Positions 1-8,463 are shown, counted from the first letter of the stretch. The stretch is DNA of 64,000 bases from an uncultured Mucilaginibacter sp. (GCA_903891475.1 CAITEP010000048.1:1-64000), one strand, 5' to 3'. The notes: generated by a model not told the origin, from the letters alone. Translations and numbers: made by a program.

Positions 1-45
1 ACAGTTCAAACACGCCTTTTTTTGACGATTTCATATAACAAAAAA

Positions 46-73
46 AGCAAATTGAAATCAATTTCAATTTGCT
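46..73 (-). terminator. Rho-independent terminator, minus-strand operon
   Basis: A perfect 12-bp inverted repeat (arms 46-57 and 62-73, 4-nt loop) is flanked on its left by a run of A, which becomes a U-tract for transcripts running leftwards. It lies about 105 bp past the stop of gldH, so it probably ends the holB/ricT/gldH transcript. There is no T-run on the other side, so it should not work rightwards. Confidence 0.75.
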
Positions 74-179
74 CCTTATATCTTGTTGTAAAACAGATTA
101 TTACAAAGGTTTTACCAACTATTTTTGTCTATTAAATCAAAGTATAAAAATCAAACATTAGTGTTTGAATGTAATTAGC

Positions 180-662
180 CTAATGAGTTACCTTCTCTAC
201 CCTTAAGCCTACATCGCTTACCTCGTGCAACGGGTTATCGCGCATGTTTTGCTCAATATAAAAGTGATATATTCCTTTTTTTGAAAATTGATAATTAGTT
301 AAAAATCGCAATTGATAACTATATAAATTACCTGAACCATTTCCCAACCATTCACCCTCTTTGGTAGCAAGGGTTAACTCATAACGTTTAATGATTTGCT
401 TTTTATCCGCTCCTGTTTGGGTTATCAGTACAAATAAATTGGAGTATTTATAGTTACCGGTTACCCTTAAATTCATGTAGAGGTTATAGGCCGCTTTTTC
501 ATCATCAATAGTAAAATCGAACTTAAATCGGTTTAGGTAGGTCCAGTTTTGGTTTGGCACTTCCGCATTGGTATCAATAACCCGGTTTTTATCAACGCAA
601 CCTGCTAAAAGCATTAATAAAGCTAGGAAGGTAAAATGCCTGTATAAGCTAAATGTTTTCAT
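180..662 (-). CDS. gldH: Gliding motility lipoprotein GldH
   Basis: The 160-residue protein starts with a lipoprotein signal peptide whose lipobox LLAGC places the lipidated cysteine at residue 22. The body matches the GldH family, with a terminal GLRVEK-type motif. GldH was defined in Flavobacterium johnsoniae as a lipoprotein needed for gliding, and homologs also occur in Bacteroidota not known to glide, so motility cannot be concluded from this gene. Its ATG overlaps the stop codon of the upstream ricT-like gene by one base, which points to translational coupling. This gldH-PSP1 neighbourhood is, from memory, common in the phylum. Confidence 0.85.
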   Translation of the reverse strand: MKTFSLYRHFTFLALLMLLAGCVDKNRVIDTNAEVPNQNWTYLNRFKFDFTIDDEKAAYNLYMNLRVTGNYKYSNLFVLITQTGADKKQIIKRYELTLATKEGEWLGNGSGNLYSYQLRFLTNYQFSKKGIYHFYIEQNMRDNPLHEVSDVGLRVEKVTH

Positions 663-2005
663 TACGCGTTATCTGGTTTATTGCCACCGTTGTTATTTGG
701 TCGCCTATTTTTGTTTCTGTTTGGCCTAAAACGACGATTTCTATTGTTTTGTTCGGTATTGCTTGGCTGTCCTTCGCCCGGAGCCTTTACTACAATTGGT
801 CTTGGTACATTTGGATTTTGTGGTACAATTGCTTGCCCTGCTGGTAACTCATTACCACCATTAGGTTTATTACCTTTTTTACGGTTTTTATTTTTCCGTT
901 TTTGGTTATTACGTCTTTCGTCTAAACGAGTAAGGCTATCCTGGCCAACAACGTTTTCGTAATCAAAAGCTTTAACAGGTATGTTTTCAACCTCAACAAC
1001 CACACCCAAATCTTCAGGTACTACGCCTTCCTTGTTCATTTGTTGAATTTCCTTTACCCGGGTTATAGGTACCGGTATCCATGATTCTTCCCGAGGATAG
1101 CTAAACCACATTAACCGTTTGAAAATATCTGTTTTTTGTAGACGAGCTTCACCTTTTTCGGTTTTGAGCACATTCACATTATCGGGAATAAACTTAAGGG
1201 CATCCATATATGTATCCAGCTCGTAGTTAAGGCAGCATTTTAGTTTACCACATTGCCCGGCTAGTTTTAAGGTATTTAAAGATAGGTTTTGATAACGTGC
1301 CGCAGAGGTTGAAACAGTTTTAAAATCGGTGAGCCAAGTAGAGCAGCAAAGCTCACGCCCGCATGAGCCAATACCACCTAAGCGACTAGCTTCCTGCCTC
1401 ATGCCTATTTGCCGCATCTCAATCCTGATTCTGAAACTTTCGGCCATTTTTTTAATCAGTTCCCTAAAATCAACCCTACCTTCGGCAGTATAATAAAAAG
1501 TGGCTTTGGTTTTATCGCCCTGATAATCAACATCACTAAGCTTCATGGAAAGGTTAAGCTCCAAAGCAAGGGTACGGGCCTTGTGCATGGTTTCCCATTC
1601 CAAATCTTTAGCGGCTTTCCACTTCTCTACATCGGTTACTGTAGCCTTGCGATATATCTTTTTGCTTACTTCCTCTTCCTTTACCCTGCGCTTCACCATT
1701 TGCAGCCTTACAAGCTCGCCGGTAATTGATACGTGCCCAATATCGTAGCCTCCGGCTCCGGTTTCAACCGCTACCAATTCGCCTGCCTCCAGATAGATAT
1801 TATCGGGGTTATGATAAAACTCCTTGCGCGAGCCTTTAAACTTTACCTCAACAATGCCAAATGGTTTATAATTAGTTGGCATATCCATATGCGATAGCCA
1901 ATCGTAAACATCCAGTTTGCTGCAACCGTTAGTAAGGCAAGAGCCATTACTTTTACAGCCAGCCGGCGAGCATCCGCCCCCCGTTGAGCAACTTCCACAT
2001 CCCAT
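662..2005 (-). CDS. ricT: RicT-like PSP1-domain protein with cysteine-rich N-terminus
   Basis: This 447-residue protein carries a PSP1 C-terminal-type domain (roughly residues 50-290). It has the paired cysteine motifs CGRELCC (215-221) and CGKLKCC (252-258) that are characteristic of RicT/YaaT. In Bacillus, RicT works with RicA and RicF in an Fe-S-containing complex that affects RNA processing; only this subunit is seen here. Two additions stand out: six further cysteines within the first 28 residues (3, 6, 12, 17, 23, 28), and a long Arg/Lys/Asn/Pro-rich tail after about residue 360 that is probably disordered and nucleic-acid binding. It lies between holB and gldH on one strand. The symbol is by homology; the function in Bacteroidota is inferred. 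Confidence 0.8.
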   Translation of the reverse strand: MGCGSCSTGGGCSPAGCKSNGSCLTNGCSKLDVYDWLSHMDMPTNYKPFGIVEVKFKGSRKEFYHNPDNIYLEAGELVAVETGAGGYDIGHVSITGELVRLQMVKRRVKEEEVSKKIYRKATVTDVEKWKAAKDLEWETMHKARTLALELNLSMKLSDVDYQGDKTKATFYYTAEGRVDFRELIKKMAESFRIRIEMRQIGMRQEASRLGGIGSCGRELCCSTWLTDFKTVSTSAARYQNLSLNTLKLAGQCGKLKCCLNYELDTYMDALKFIPDNVNVLKTEKGEARLQKTDIFKRLMWFSYPREESWIPVPITRVKEIQQMNKEGVVPEDLGVVVEVENIPVKAFDYENVVGQDSLTRLDERRNNQKRKNKNRKKGNKPNGGNELPAGQAIVPQNPNVPRPIVVKAPGEGQPSNTEQNNRNRRFRPNRNKNRRPNNNGGNKPDNA

Positions 2006-2037
2006 AATTTATTCCTATATATAATTGATGTTGCCCA

Positions 2038-3162
2038 TTACTGGGCAATCGTTTTAAAATTGAGCACTTTAATAATCTGTAAAGATACATCTAAAAATAA
2101 AATTTTAGGGTTTGCATTTCTTTCAATATGATAATGTGCCTTCTCTAATTCTGTAATAATTGCGCTTGCTGCTTCCAACCCCATAACATTCGTCATTTTT
2201 TGGGCTGTTTCCAGTTCCTGTGCAGGTAAATGTACCAAGCTTCCCGCTCCCGATAGTAGCAAACAACATTCGCGGATAAAGTTTATCCCGTAGCGTAAAA
2301 AGTTCTTTTGGTTCTCACGTCCCATTTTGGCAAGCTGCTCGGTAAATGGAATTAGCTCGGCACCCTTATTGCCAAAACACAACCTGAGCCATTGCACAAA
2401 TAGCGTATGGTAGCCTTTGTTTTCGTGTTGTAATAGTACCAATGCTTCGCTCAGGCTGCCATTGCTTAAATAGGCTATCTCGGCAGCCGCGCTTTCGGTT
2501 TGCTGATGGGCTGTCATCAGATGATTTTTTATATCATCATAACCCAAGGCTGGTATTTTTATGAGCTGCGTGCGCGATAGTATGGTATTCAGTATTTGAT
2601 CTTGATTTTCGGCCACCAAAATAAACAGTGTGTTTGGCTGGGGCTCTTCAATAATTTTTAGGAGCGCGTTGCCTTGCTTATCCAAAAATTCGGGCAACCA
2701 AAGGATCAAAATTTTATAGGCCGACTCAAATGGCTTAAAGCTTAATTTTTTGATTATTTGATGACATTCGGCAATATTGATGTTGGCTTGCTTATTCTCG
2801 GCCTCCAAATAATTGCGCCAATTATCCAAACTTAAATAGGGATTCTCCAAAAATGCCCCTCGCCATTGCTCAATAAATGTGATGGCCGTATCTTCCTTAT
2901 GTTTGGCGAAAAACGGGTAGGAGAAATGCAAGTCGGGGTGTACCAGTTTTTGGTATTTACGGCAAGCGGGGCAAATGCCGCAGCTATCATCAGGGCTTTT
3001 ATCCTCACATGCTAAATATTGCGCATAAGCAACTGCCAAAGCCAAACTCCCTGAACCACCAGGCCCTAAAAACAATTGTGCATGGCTCACTCGGTTTTCG
3101 TTTACCGAATTGATGAGCCGTTGCTTAATTGCCTCCTGACCAACTATTTCTTTGAACTGCAT
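2038..3162 (-). CDS. holB: DNA polymerase III subunit delta'
   Basis: The product is a 374-residue AAA+ clamp-loader subunit. I place the start at 3162, giving MQFKEIVGQ; the open frame extends to 3273, but those extra 37 residues are not delta'-like. The P-loop region (GPGGSGSLA, 33-41) lacks the catalytic lysine, as expected for the non-hydrolysing delta' stator. A zinc-binding module is visible as Cys52, Cys61, Cys64 and Cys67 (CGICPAC). The sensor-like motif ILSRTQLIKIP follows. It helps load the beta clamp at the replication fork. It is transcribed away from mrp and heads the ricT/gldH strand, with a 32-bp gap to ricT. Confidence 0.9.
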   Translation of the reverse strand: MQFKEIVGQEAIKQRLINSVNENRVSHAQLFLGPGGSGSLALAVAYAQYLACEDKSPDDSCGICPACRKYQKLVHPDLHFSYPFFAKHKEDTAITFIEQWRGAFLENPYLSLDNWRNYLEAENKQANINIAECHQIIKKLSFKPFESAYKILILWLPEFLDKQGNALLKIIEEPQPNTLFILVAENQDQILNTILSRTQLIKIPALGYDDIKNHLMTAHQQTESAAAEIAYLSNGSLSEALVLLQHENKGYHTLFVQWLRLCFGNKGAELIPFTEQLAKMGRENQKNFLRYGINFIRECCLLLSGAGSLVHLPAQELETAQKMTNVMGLEAASAIITELEKAHYHIERNANPKILFLDVSLQIIKVLNFKTIAQ

Positions 3163-3366
3163 TTGGTGCAAAATAACAAATATTTTTGTAGGTTTTATAT
3201 GTCGCCAGTTTGGAAACCTATTATTATGGTTGTTTTTTGTTGGGTGAATAGCATCGTGCGGAAACAAATACAATTATAAGCTGTTATTGTTTTTGGTTGG
3301 GATATTGAGTATTGCAAACGTTTGTGTCTTTTATCATTTAGATGACACAAATTTCTGTTGGTTTCG

Positions 3367-3374
3367 TAAATTTG
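3367..3374 (+). promoter_or_regulatory. Bacteroidota -7 element upstream of mrp
   Basis: An exact TAnnTTTG match (TAAATTTG) lies 16 bp before the mrp start. I could not find a well-spaced TTTG -33 element, so the assignment rests on the -7 box and its position only. Confidence 0.4.
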
Positions 3375-3390
3375 CTTAATTTAAACACCT

Positions 3391-4464
3391 ATGAATTTTA
3401 CCAAAGAACAAGTTTTACAAGCCCTAAGCAATGTTGAAGAACCCGATTTGAAAAAGGATTTGGTTACCCTTAACATGATAGAGGATATTCATATTGAGGG
3501 TAATAAAATTAGTTTTTCGGTAATACTTACCACACCGGCATGCCCGCTAAAGGCCATGATTGAAAATGCTTGTCGCAATGCCATTCTTTATTTTGTAAGT
3601 AAAGATGCGGAGGTAAACATCAACATGACCTCAAAGGTAACTTCGCAAAAAAATACCGGAGTACCCGGCGTAAAAAATATCATCGCGGTGGCATCAGGTA
3701 AGGGAGGCGTAGGAAAATCAACTGTCGCGGTAAACCTTGCTTTAGGCTTGGCACATTCGGGGGCTAAGGTTGGTTTAATTGACGCCGATATTTACGGGCC
3801 CTCTATCCCAATTATGTTTGATTTGGAGGGCGCGCGACCGATGGCCAGGGATGTGGACGGCAAAAGCCGGATTCAACCCATAGAAAAATATGGCATCAAA
3901 TTATTATCAATCGGGTTTTTTACCGACCCTAACCAACCCGTACCATGGCGAGGGCCAATGGTAAGTACCGCGGTAAAGCAATTGTTTAATGATGCCGATT
4001 GGGGCGAACTGGATTATTTAGTGGTTGATTTACCGCCGGGTACAGGCGATATTCATATCACAGTAACACAAACCTTCCCGGTTACAGGCGCGGTAATTGT
4101 TACCACACCACAAAATGTGGCTTTGGCCGATACTAAAAAGGGAATTGGCATGTTTATGATGAATGCCATTAATGTACCTATATTGGGGATAGTGGAGAAC
4201 ATGTCGTACTTTACACCTATGGAACTGCCTAACAATAAATATTATATATTTGGTGAAGGTGGTGGAAAAAAATTGGCCGAAACCATGCAAGTGCCATTTT
4301 TGGCTGAATTGCCGCTGGTAAAAAGTATCAGCGAATCGGGAGATGGGGGTAGGCCTGTAATTTTAAATGAAGGAAACCCGGTGGCTGAAGTGTTTATTGA
4401 GATGGCGAAAAAGGTGGCGCAGCAGGTTGCCATTAGCAATGCGAACGCGTTTGCAAAATTGTAA
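3391..4464 (+). CDS. mrp: Mrp/ApbC-family iron-sulfur carrier ATPase
   Basis: The 357-residue protein has an N-terminal MIP18/DUF59 domain (about 1-85) with the TTPACPLK motif (Cys51), followed by a MinD/ParA-type ATPase with the deviant Walker A GKGGVGKST (103-111) and the switch region VDLPPGTGD. Family members carry Fe-S clusters to apoproteins. The CxxC that normally follows the VENMS motif in E. coli ApbC and NBP35 is absent; the segment reads VENMSYFTPMELPNNKYY, and Cys51 and Cys61 are the only cysteines in the protein. A NifU-type scaffold starts 40 bp downstream, consistent with a joint role in cluster assembly. Confidence 0.9.
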   Translation: MNFTKEQVLQALSNVEEPDLKKDLVTLNMIEDIHIEGNKISFSVILTTPACPLKAMIENACRNAILYFVSKDAEVNINMTSKVTSQKNTGVPGVKNIIAVASGKGGVGKSTVAVNLALGLAHSGAKVGLIDADIYGPSIPIMFDLEGARPMARDVDGKSRIQPIEKYGIKLLSIGFFTDPNQPVPWRGPMVSTAVKQLFNDADWGELDYLVVDLPPGTGDIHITVTQTFPVTGAVIVTTPQNVALADTKKGIGMFMMNAINVPILGIVENMSYFTPMELPNNKYYIFGEGGGKKLAETMQVPFLAELPLVKSISESGDGGRPVILNEGNPVAEVFIEMAKKVAQQVAISNANAFAKL

Positions 4465-4504
4465 TAAAAAATTAATAACTTTACTTGATTATAAATTGGT
4501 TAGG

Positions 4505-4783
4505 ATGAGTTTATTGGAAAAAGTTGAAGCGGCTCTTGATACCATACGCCCGTATTTGCTGACAGATGGTGGCAATGTATCGATAGAGGAAATTACCGAC
4601 AATAAGGTGGTAAAGCTACGTCTGCTTGGCTCATGCGAATCGTGCCCAATGAGCATGATGACACTTAAAGCAGGCATTGAAGGTGCCATTATGAAAGAAG
4701 TACCCGAAATTACAGGTGTGGAGGCTATTAACTTAACGGATGCCGAAGACACTAACGCGGTACTACCTGATAATTTGAGATAG
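4505..4783 (+). CDS. NifU C-terminal-type Fe-S scaffold
   Basis: I set the start at 4505 (MSLLEKVEAALD), giving 92 residues. An upstream in-frame start at 4367 would overlap mrp by about 100 bp and adds nothing family-like. The protein is a lone Nfu domain with the cluster-binding CESC motif at Cys44 and Cys47 and the typical DGGNV motif at 21-25. Nfu proteins hold a [4Fe-4S] cluster between two subunits and pass it on. It sits directly behind mrp and is probably cotranscribed with it. Confidence 0.88.
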   Translation: MSLLEKVEAALDTIRPYLLTDGGNVSIEEITDNKVVKLRLLGSCESCPMSMMTLKAGIEGAIMKEVPEITGVEAINLTDAEDTNAVLPDNLR

Positions 4784-4878
4784 TGTTAAGAATTGTTAAA
4801 ATGCAAGTAGGCTTAGGTGTTTAAGCCAATTTGAATAAATATTTGCCGTTATTTGTTAACTAATAATTTGTTTTGGTG

Positions 4879-5553
4879 ATGAAAAAGGGATTTGGCTTAA
4901 TTTGTTTTTTGTTTGCAACACTCACTGCTTTTGCCCAAAAGCAGGAGGCTCCGCTAGTGCAATTTACAGGTATTATTAATAATGCTGATAGCACCAATGT
5001 ACCGGTGCCTTATGTTAGCATTGTAAATAGTAAAAACAAAACTTTCGCCATTTATTCAAATTATAAGGGTTATTTTTCTTTTGTAGTTCATGAAAATGAT
5101 ACCATTCGCTTTTCATGCGTTGGTTATGCCCCAATCATTATCCAGATTCCCGAAAAGGTAGCAAACAAAAGCTATACCCGTCAAATTTTACTAAAACCCC
5201 AAATGAGCGATCTTCCTGCCAGCAGAAATTTCCCTTGGGCAAATGAGGAGGAATTTACAAAAGAGTTTTTATCTACAAAATTGGCCGATGATGATTTAGA
5301 AAATGCACGAAAAAATTTAAGTAATGCCAACATAAGCTCGGCTCTTAGAACGTTGCCAAGAGATGGCTTAGAATCGGGCATGACTTTTCAGGATTTTCAC
5401 TACGGAGCCGTAAATGGGCACTCCACTGTAAATTCATTGCTAAATCCGTTTAATTGGGGAATGCTGATAAAAGAAATTGCCGAAGGGGATAAAAGCAGGA
5501 ACGCTGATAAGCAAACAACTACGCCTGCTCCTACAGCATCAACAAGCAACTAA
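4879..5553 (+). CDS. Secreted carboxypeptidase-like regulatory domain protein
   Basis: The 224-residue protein has a clear Sec signal peptide ending near AFAQ (residues 1-20). It then has a CarboxypepD_reg-like beta-sandwich of about 90 residues (PVPYVSI, YSNYKGYFSFV, DTIRFSCVGY), the fold also found at the N-terminus of TonB-dependent receptors. The remaining half has no recognised domain and ends in a Thr/Ala/Ser tail. ATG 4879 is preferred over the in-frame TTG at 4873. No receptor gene adjoins it, so the partner is unknown; an envelope location is inferred. Confidence 0.75.
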   Translation: MKKGFGLICFLFATLTAFAQKQEAPLVQFTGIINNADSTNVPVPYVSIVNSKNKTFAIYSNYKGYFSFVVHENDTIRFSCVGYAPIIIQIPEKVANKSYTRQILLKPQMSDLPASRNFPWANEEEFTKEFLSTKLADDDLENARKNLSNANISSALRTLPRDGLESGMTFQDFHYGAVNGHSTVNSLLNPFNWGMLIKEIAEGDKSRNADKQTTTPAPTASTSN

Positions 5554-5571
5554 TAAATTGTTTAGTTAATT

Positions 5572-6144
5572 TTAGCGTCCTTTTTTTACAGCAGGGAACT
5601 TCATTTTATATTCCACATCCACAAAACCCTTTGAAATATCGTTCAGTTTTTTTTCGATCAGGCGTTTGCGTAGCGGACTAAGTTTATCGGTAAATAGCTT
5701 ACCCTCAATATGGTCATACTCGTGCTGAATAATGCGAGCCGCCATGCCATTAAAACTTTCTTCATGGTGCACCCATGCCTCATCATAATAGGATAGCTTT
5801 AAATGCGGTTTCCTATATACATCTTCCCTAATATCCGGAATACTTAAACAACCTTCATTAAATGGCCATTCTTCGCCGGCTTCTTCTAAAATTTGGGCGT
5901 TTATAAAAACTTTTTTGAAGGCTTTCAGGTTTTCGTCCTCATCCGAAAATGGGGTAGCATCAATCACAAACAACCTAATGCTCATGCCAATTTGAGGCGC
6001 GGCTAAACCTACTCCTTTGGCTGCATACATGGTTTCGTACATGTTTGCAACGAGCTCTTTAATATGCGGGTATTCTTCGGGCTCAATGGCCGGGGCTTTC
6101 TTCTTTAAAACAGGGTCGCCGTATGCTATAATAGGAAACTTCAT
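5572..6144 (-). CDS. def: Peptide deformylase
   Basis: The 190-residue metalloenzyme removes the N-formyl group from new proteins. All three family motifs are present: GVGLAAPQIG (44-53), EGCLS (97-101, metal ligand Cys99) and HEYDH (141-145, ligands His141 and His145, catalytic Glu142). Length is normal for the family. It follows the M16 peptidase gene on the same strand with a 17-bp gap, so the two are likely cotranscribed. Confidence 0.95.
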   Translation of the reverse strand: MKFPIIAYGDPVLKKKAPAIEPEEYPHIKELVANMYETMYAAKGVGLAAPQIGMSIRLFVIDATPFSDEDENLKAFKKVFINAQILEEAGEEWPFNEGCLSIPDIREDVYRKPHLKLSYYDEAWVHHEESFNGMAARIIQHEYDHIEGKLFTDKLSPLRKRLIEKKLNDISKGFVDVEYKMKFPAVKKGR

Positions 6145-6161
6145 TATGCAAAAATACGTGA

Positions 6162-7394
6162 TTATTTTAAAGGCTCAAATAGTAAGGTTACCATAGTGTT
6201 AACATCAAATATTTCGTTGCTTATTTCGATTAGCTCATCGGCGGTAATAGCGTTTATTTTTTCGAATACCTCGGGTAAACTATCTGCCCGGTTAAAATCG
6301 AGGATGTTTTTGGCTAATGATATCAGCAAACTCATCCGGTTTTCTTCGGCAAGCGCAATTTGACCAATAAATTTTTGTTTAGCTTGCTGCAATTGCAAAG
6401 TTCCCAATTTGTTCTCGCGTAGTTTTTTTAATTCCTTATGTACCAGTTTTAAGGCCTTATCTGACTTTTCTTTATCCGTACCAAAATATATGGAGAAAAT
6501 CCCGGTATCAGAAAACGTGCCGTAGTTTGATTCGATGGTATAAGCGATGCCGTATTTTTCACGTATCTCCAGGTTTAAACGACTGCTCATGCCTATCCCG
6601 CCTAATAAATTATTGAGCAAAAACAAGCCATTTTTATACTTATGATTGGTAGCATAAGCCTGATTGCCCAATATGCAATGGGTTTGCGATATGGGTTTTT
6701 GAGAGACTTGCTTGCTGATGCTATTTTTTAAAGGCGCCACCCTTCTCTTAACCGGATTATTTTGTGGAATAGCCGCTAAATATTTTTCTGCCAGTTTTAT
6801 AACCTTAGCAAAATCGTAATCGCCCATGATAGCGAAAACCATTTCGCTGGTATTGTAATTGCTGGCTATAAATGTTTTGATATCCTCAATATTCAACTTA
6901 CCAACACTTACAGGCGTGCCTAGTATATTTTGCCCGATGGGTTGGTCTTTAAACAGCAAGGCTTCAAAATCATCTTGTATGGCCTCTTCGGGTTGATCCA
7001 GGTAGCTGGCAATCTCATCTAAAATTACACCACGCTCTTTTTCAATCTCTTCCTTGGGGAAGGTTGAATGGAATAAAATATCCTCGAATAAATCAATGGC
7101 ACGCTCCAGGTATTGCTTTAAGAGCGAGGCATGTACACAAGTATATTCCTTGGTAGTATAGGCGTTTAAATCGGCACCAACTAACTCTAGTCGGTTTAAA
7201 ATTTGATTGGTATTGCGCCTGCTGGTTTCCTTAAATAGTAAATGTTCAATAAAATGCGCCAAGCCTTCTTTGCCAACTGGTTCATCGCGCGAGCCAGCAT
7301 TCACCAAAAAGCAACAATGCGCAATGGAAGAGGTGGTATGCTTAAATAAAACCCTGATGCCGTTTGGCAAGGTATGCAACTGATAATCAATCAT
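6162..7394 (-). CDS. M16 family zinc peptidase (pitrilysin-like)
   Basis: I start the protein at 7394 (MIDYQLHTLPNG), which gives 410 residues and begins in the conserved first strand; the frame runs on to 7475 without family similarity. The inverted zinc motif HFIEH (His47, Glu50, His51) and the later EKERGVILDEI region identify an active M16 subunit of the single-module (about 45 kDa) type, such as the processing-peptidase-like bacterial proteins. There is no signal peptide with this start, so a cytoplasmic location is likely. It lies upstream of def on the same strand. Confidence 0.88.
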   Translation of the reverse strand: MIDYQLHTLPNGIRVLFKHTTSSIAHCCFLVNAGSRDEPVGKEGLAHFIEHLLFKETSRRNTNQILNRLELVGADLNAYTTKEYTCVHASLLKQYLERAIDLFEDILFHSTFPKEEIEKERGVILDEIASYLDQPEEAIQDDFEALLFKDQPIGQNILGTPVSVGKLNIEDIKTFIASNYNTSEMVFAIMGDYDFAKVIKLAEKYLAAIPQNNPVKRRVAPLKNSISKQVSQKPISQTHCILGNQAYATNHKYKNGLFLLNNLLGGIGMSSRLNLEIREKYGIAYTIESNYGTFSDTGIFSIYFGTDKEKSDKALKLVHKELKKLRENKLGTLQLQQAKQKFIGQIALAEENRMSLLISLAKNILDFNRADSLPEVFEKINAITADELIEISNEIFDVNTMVTLLFEPLK

Positions 7395-7546
7395 TGAATG
7401 GTAAAGGTAAATTATTATGCCGTATTTAGCATGCCTTGGCAATAATCTCAGCCAAATTAAGCACTTTGTGTACATAAAATGAAGTTTTCATTAACAATAC
7501 GTTTACCAATTTCATGTTTTTTGCAGTTTTTTATTAAATTAGGGGC

Positions 7547-8083
7547 ATGAAAACAAAAATTGCTGATTTAGAGTTTGAGCCATTGATTAAAGCGGATGCC
7601 TTAGACAAGCGCATTAAGGAATTGGGTCAGCAAATAAATGCCGATTATCAGCATTGCATACCTGTTTTTATTGGGGTTTTAAATGGTAGTTTTTTATTTA
7701 TTGCCGATTTGATAAAGCAGATTGATATCCCCTGCGAAATTACCTTTACCAAACTAGCTTCCTACTACGGCGGCACCACCAGCAGCCTCAAAATACGCGA
7801 CGATATTGATTTTAGTGTTGATATTACCGGGCGTGAAGTGCTTATAATTGAAGACATTGTAGATACCGGAAACACCGCACACTACCTGCTCGAGAAACTG
7901 AAGCTAAAACAACCGCTATCCATTAGGGTTTGTTCACTCCTATTAAAACCTGCCGCCCTTTTAACAAAAATTGAAGAGCTTAAATACGTGGGCTTTGAAA
8001 TAGAAAAGGATTTTGTGGTTGGCTATGGCCTCGACTATAAAGAAATGGGCCGGAATTTGAAAGATATTTATAGAAAGGTTTGA
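7547..8083 (+). CDS. hpt: Hypoxanthine phosphoribosyltransferase
   Basis: The 178-residue enzyme of purine salvage transfers the phosphoribosyl group of PRPP to hypoxanthine or guanine. The PRPP loop VLIIEDIVDTGNT (98-110) and the flexible-loop region LASYYGGTTSS are evident. Length matches bacterial Hpt. It is a single gene, divergent from the M16 peptidase gene, and is followed by a 380-bp repeat-rich spacer. Confidence 0.92.
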   Translation: MKTKIADLEFEPLIKADALDKRIKELGQQINADYQHCIPVFIGVLNGSFLFIADLIKQIDIPCEITFTKLASYYGGTTSSLKIRDDIDFSVDITGREVLIIEDIVDTGNTAHYLLEKLKLKQPLSIRVCSLLLKPAALLTKIEELKYVGFEIEKDFVVGYGLDYKEMGRNLKDIYRKV

Positions 8084-8087
8084 TTAT

Positions 8088-8274
8088 TAGTATCAAGTAG
8101 CTAGTATTTAGTATCAAGACATTTTGATTTCGGATTTTTTTAGTATTAAGTAGCTAGTATTTAGTATCAAGACTTTTTGAAGTCGGATTTCGGATGTTCG
8201 CCCCGATAGCTATCGGGGTCGGATTTGTTTTTTAGTATGAAGTGGCTAGTATTTAGTATCAAGACATTTTAATC
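8088..8274 (+). repeat. Three dispersed-tandem copies of a TAGTATcAAG unit
   Basis: Copies begin at 8088, 8141 and 8233 and share the pattern TAGTATnAAGT-G-CTAGTAT followed by TTAGTATCAAGAC and a TTTTGA-like run. They differ by a few substitutions (TAGTATC, TAGTATT, TAGTATG). Copies one and two are 53 bp apart, while a palindrome sits between copies two and three. No reading frame spans them. Confidence 0.85.
8201..8218. repeat. 18-bp perfect palindrome, copy 1
   Basis: The sequence CCCCGATAGCTATCGGGG is its own reverse complement and could form a cruciform or RNA hairpin. The 16-bp core recurs at 8300-8315. It looks like a REP-type interspersed element, though the copy number in the genome cannot be judged from one window. 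Confidence 0.85.
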
Positions 8275-8298
8275 AATTCCCAATCCTGAAAATTCTAA

Positions 8299-8316
8299 TC
8301 CCGATAGCTATCGGGA
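8299..8316. repeat. 18-bp perfect palindrome, copy 2
   Basis: TCCCGATAGCTATCGGGA is a perfect palindrome with the same 16-bp core as 8201-8218, but the outermost base pair is changed on both sides (T:A for C:G). That compensatory change keeps the symmetry and suggests the pairing itself matters. Confidence 0.85.
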
Positions 8317-8435
8317 CTGTAAATACTGATTCAGACAATTTGATTTAGACCTTTCGGACTTCGTGACTTGCAGACTCCCTAATCGCAACTAAAAACACAT
8401 CAACATAATTTTTTTTTTTTATTGTCTTTCTAACT

Positions 8436-8443
8436 TATATTTG
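8436..8443 (+). promoter_or_regulatory. -7 element next to a 12-T run, upstream of OMP gene
   Basis: TATATTTG is an exact TAnnTTTG match, 20 bp before the start at 8464. A homopolymer of 12 T (8409-8420) occupies the place where the -33 box would lie. No TTTG was found at normal spacing. Confidence 0.4.
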
Positions 8444-8463
8444 TTGAAACTTAAACCAGTACA

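Larger units (their letters stand above)
8084..8463. other. Non-coding spacer rich in repeats
   Basis: No credible gene is seen. The stretch holds three copies of a roughly 42-48 bp unit, two GATAGCTATC-centred palindromes and, at its right end, a 12-base T run and a promoter-like box for the next gene; these are listed separately. Confidence 0.8.

Noticed and set aside
180-662. Proof of gliding motility from gldH
   Set aside because: gldH homologs occur in species not known to glide, and the other gld/spr genes are not in the window.
1409-1729. Plus-strand open frame of 106 codons
   Set aside because: Lies wholly antisense to the conserved PSP1 domain coding sequence.
3163-3273. N-terminal extension of holB
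   Set aside because: The extra 37 residues have no similarity to delta' and the canonical start fits MQFKEIVGQ.
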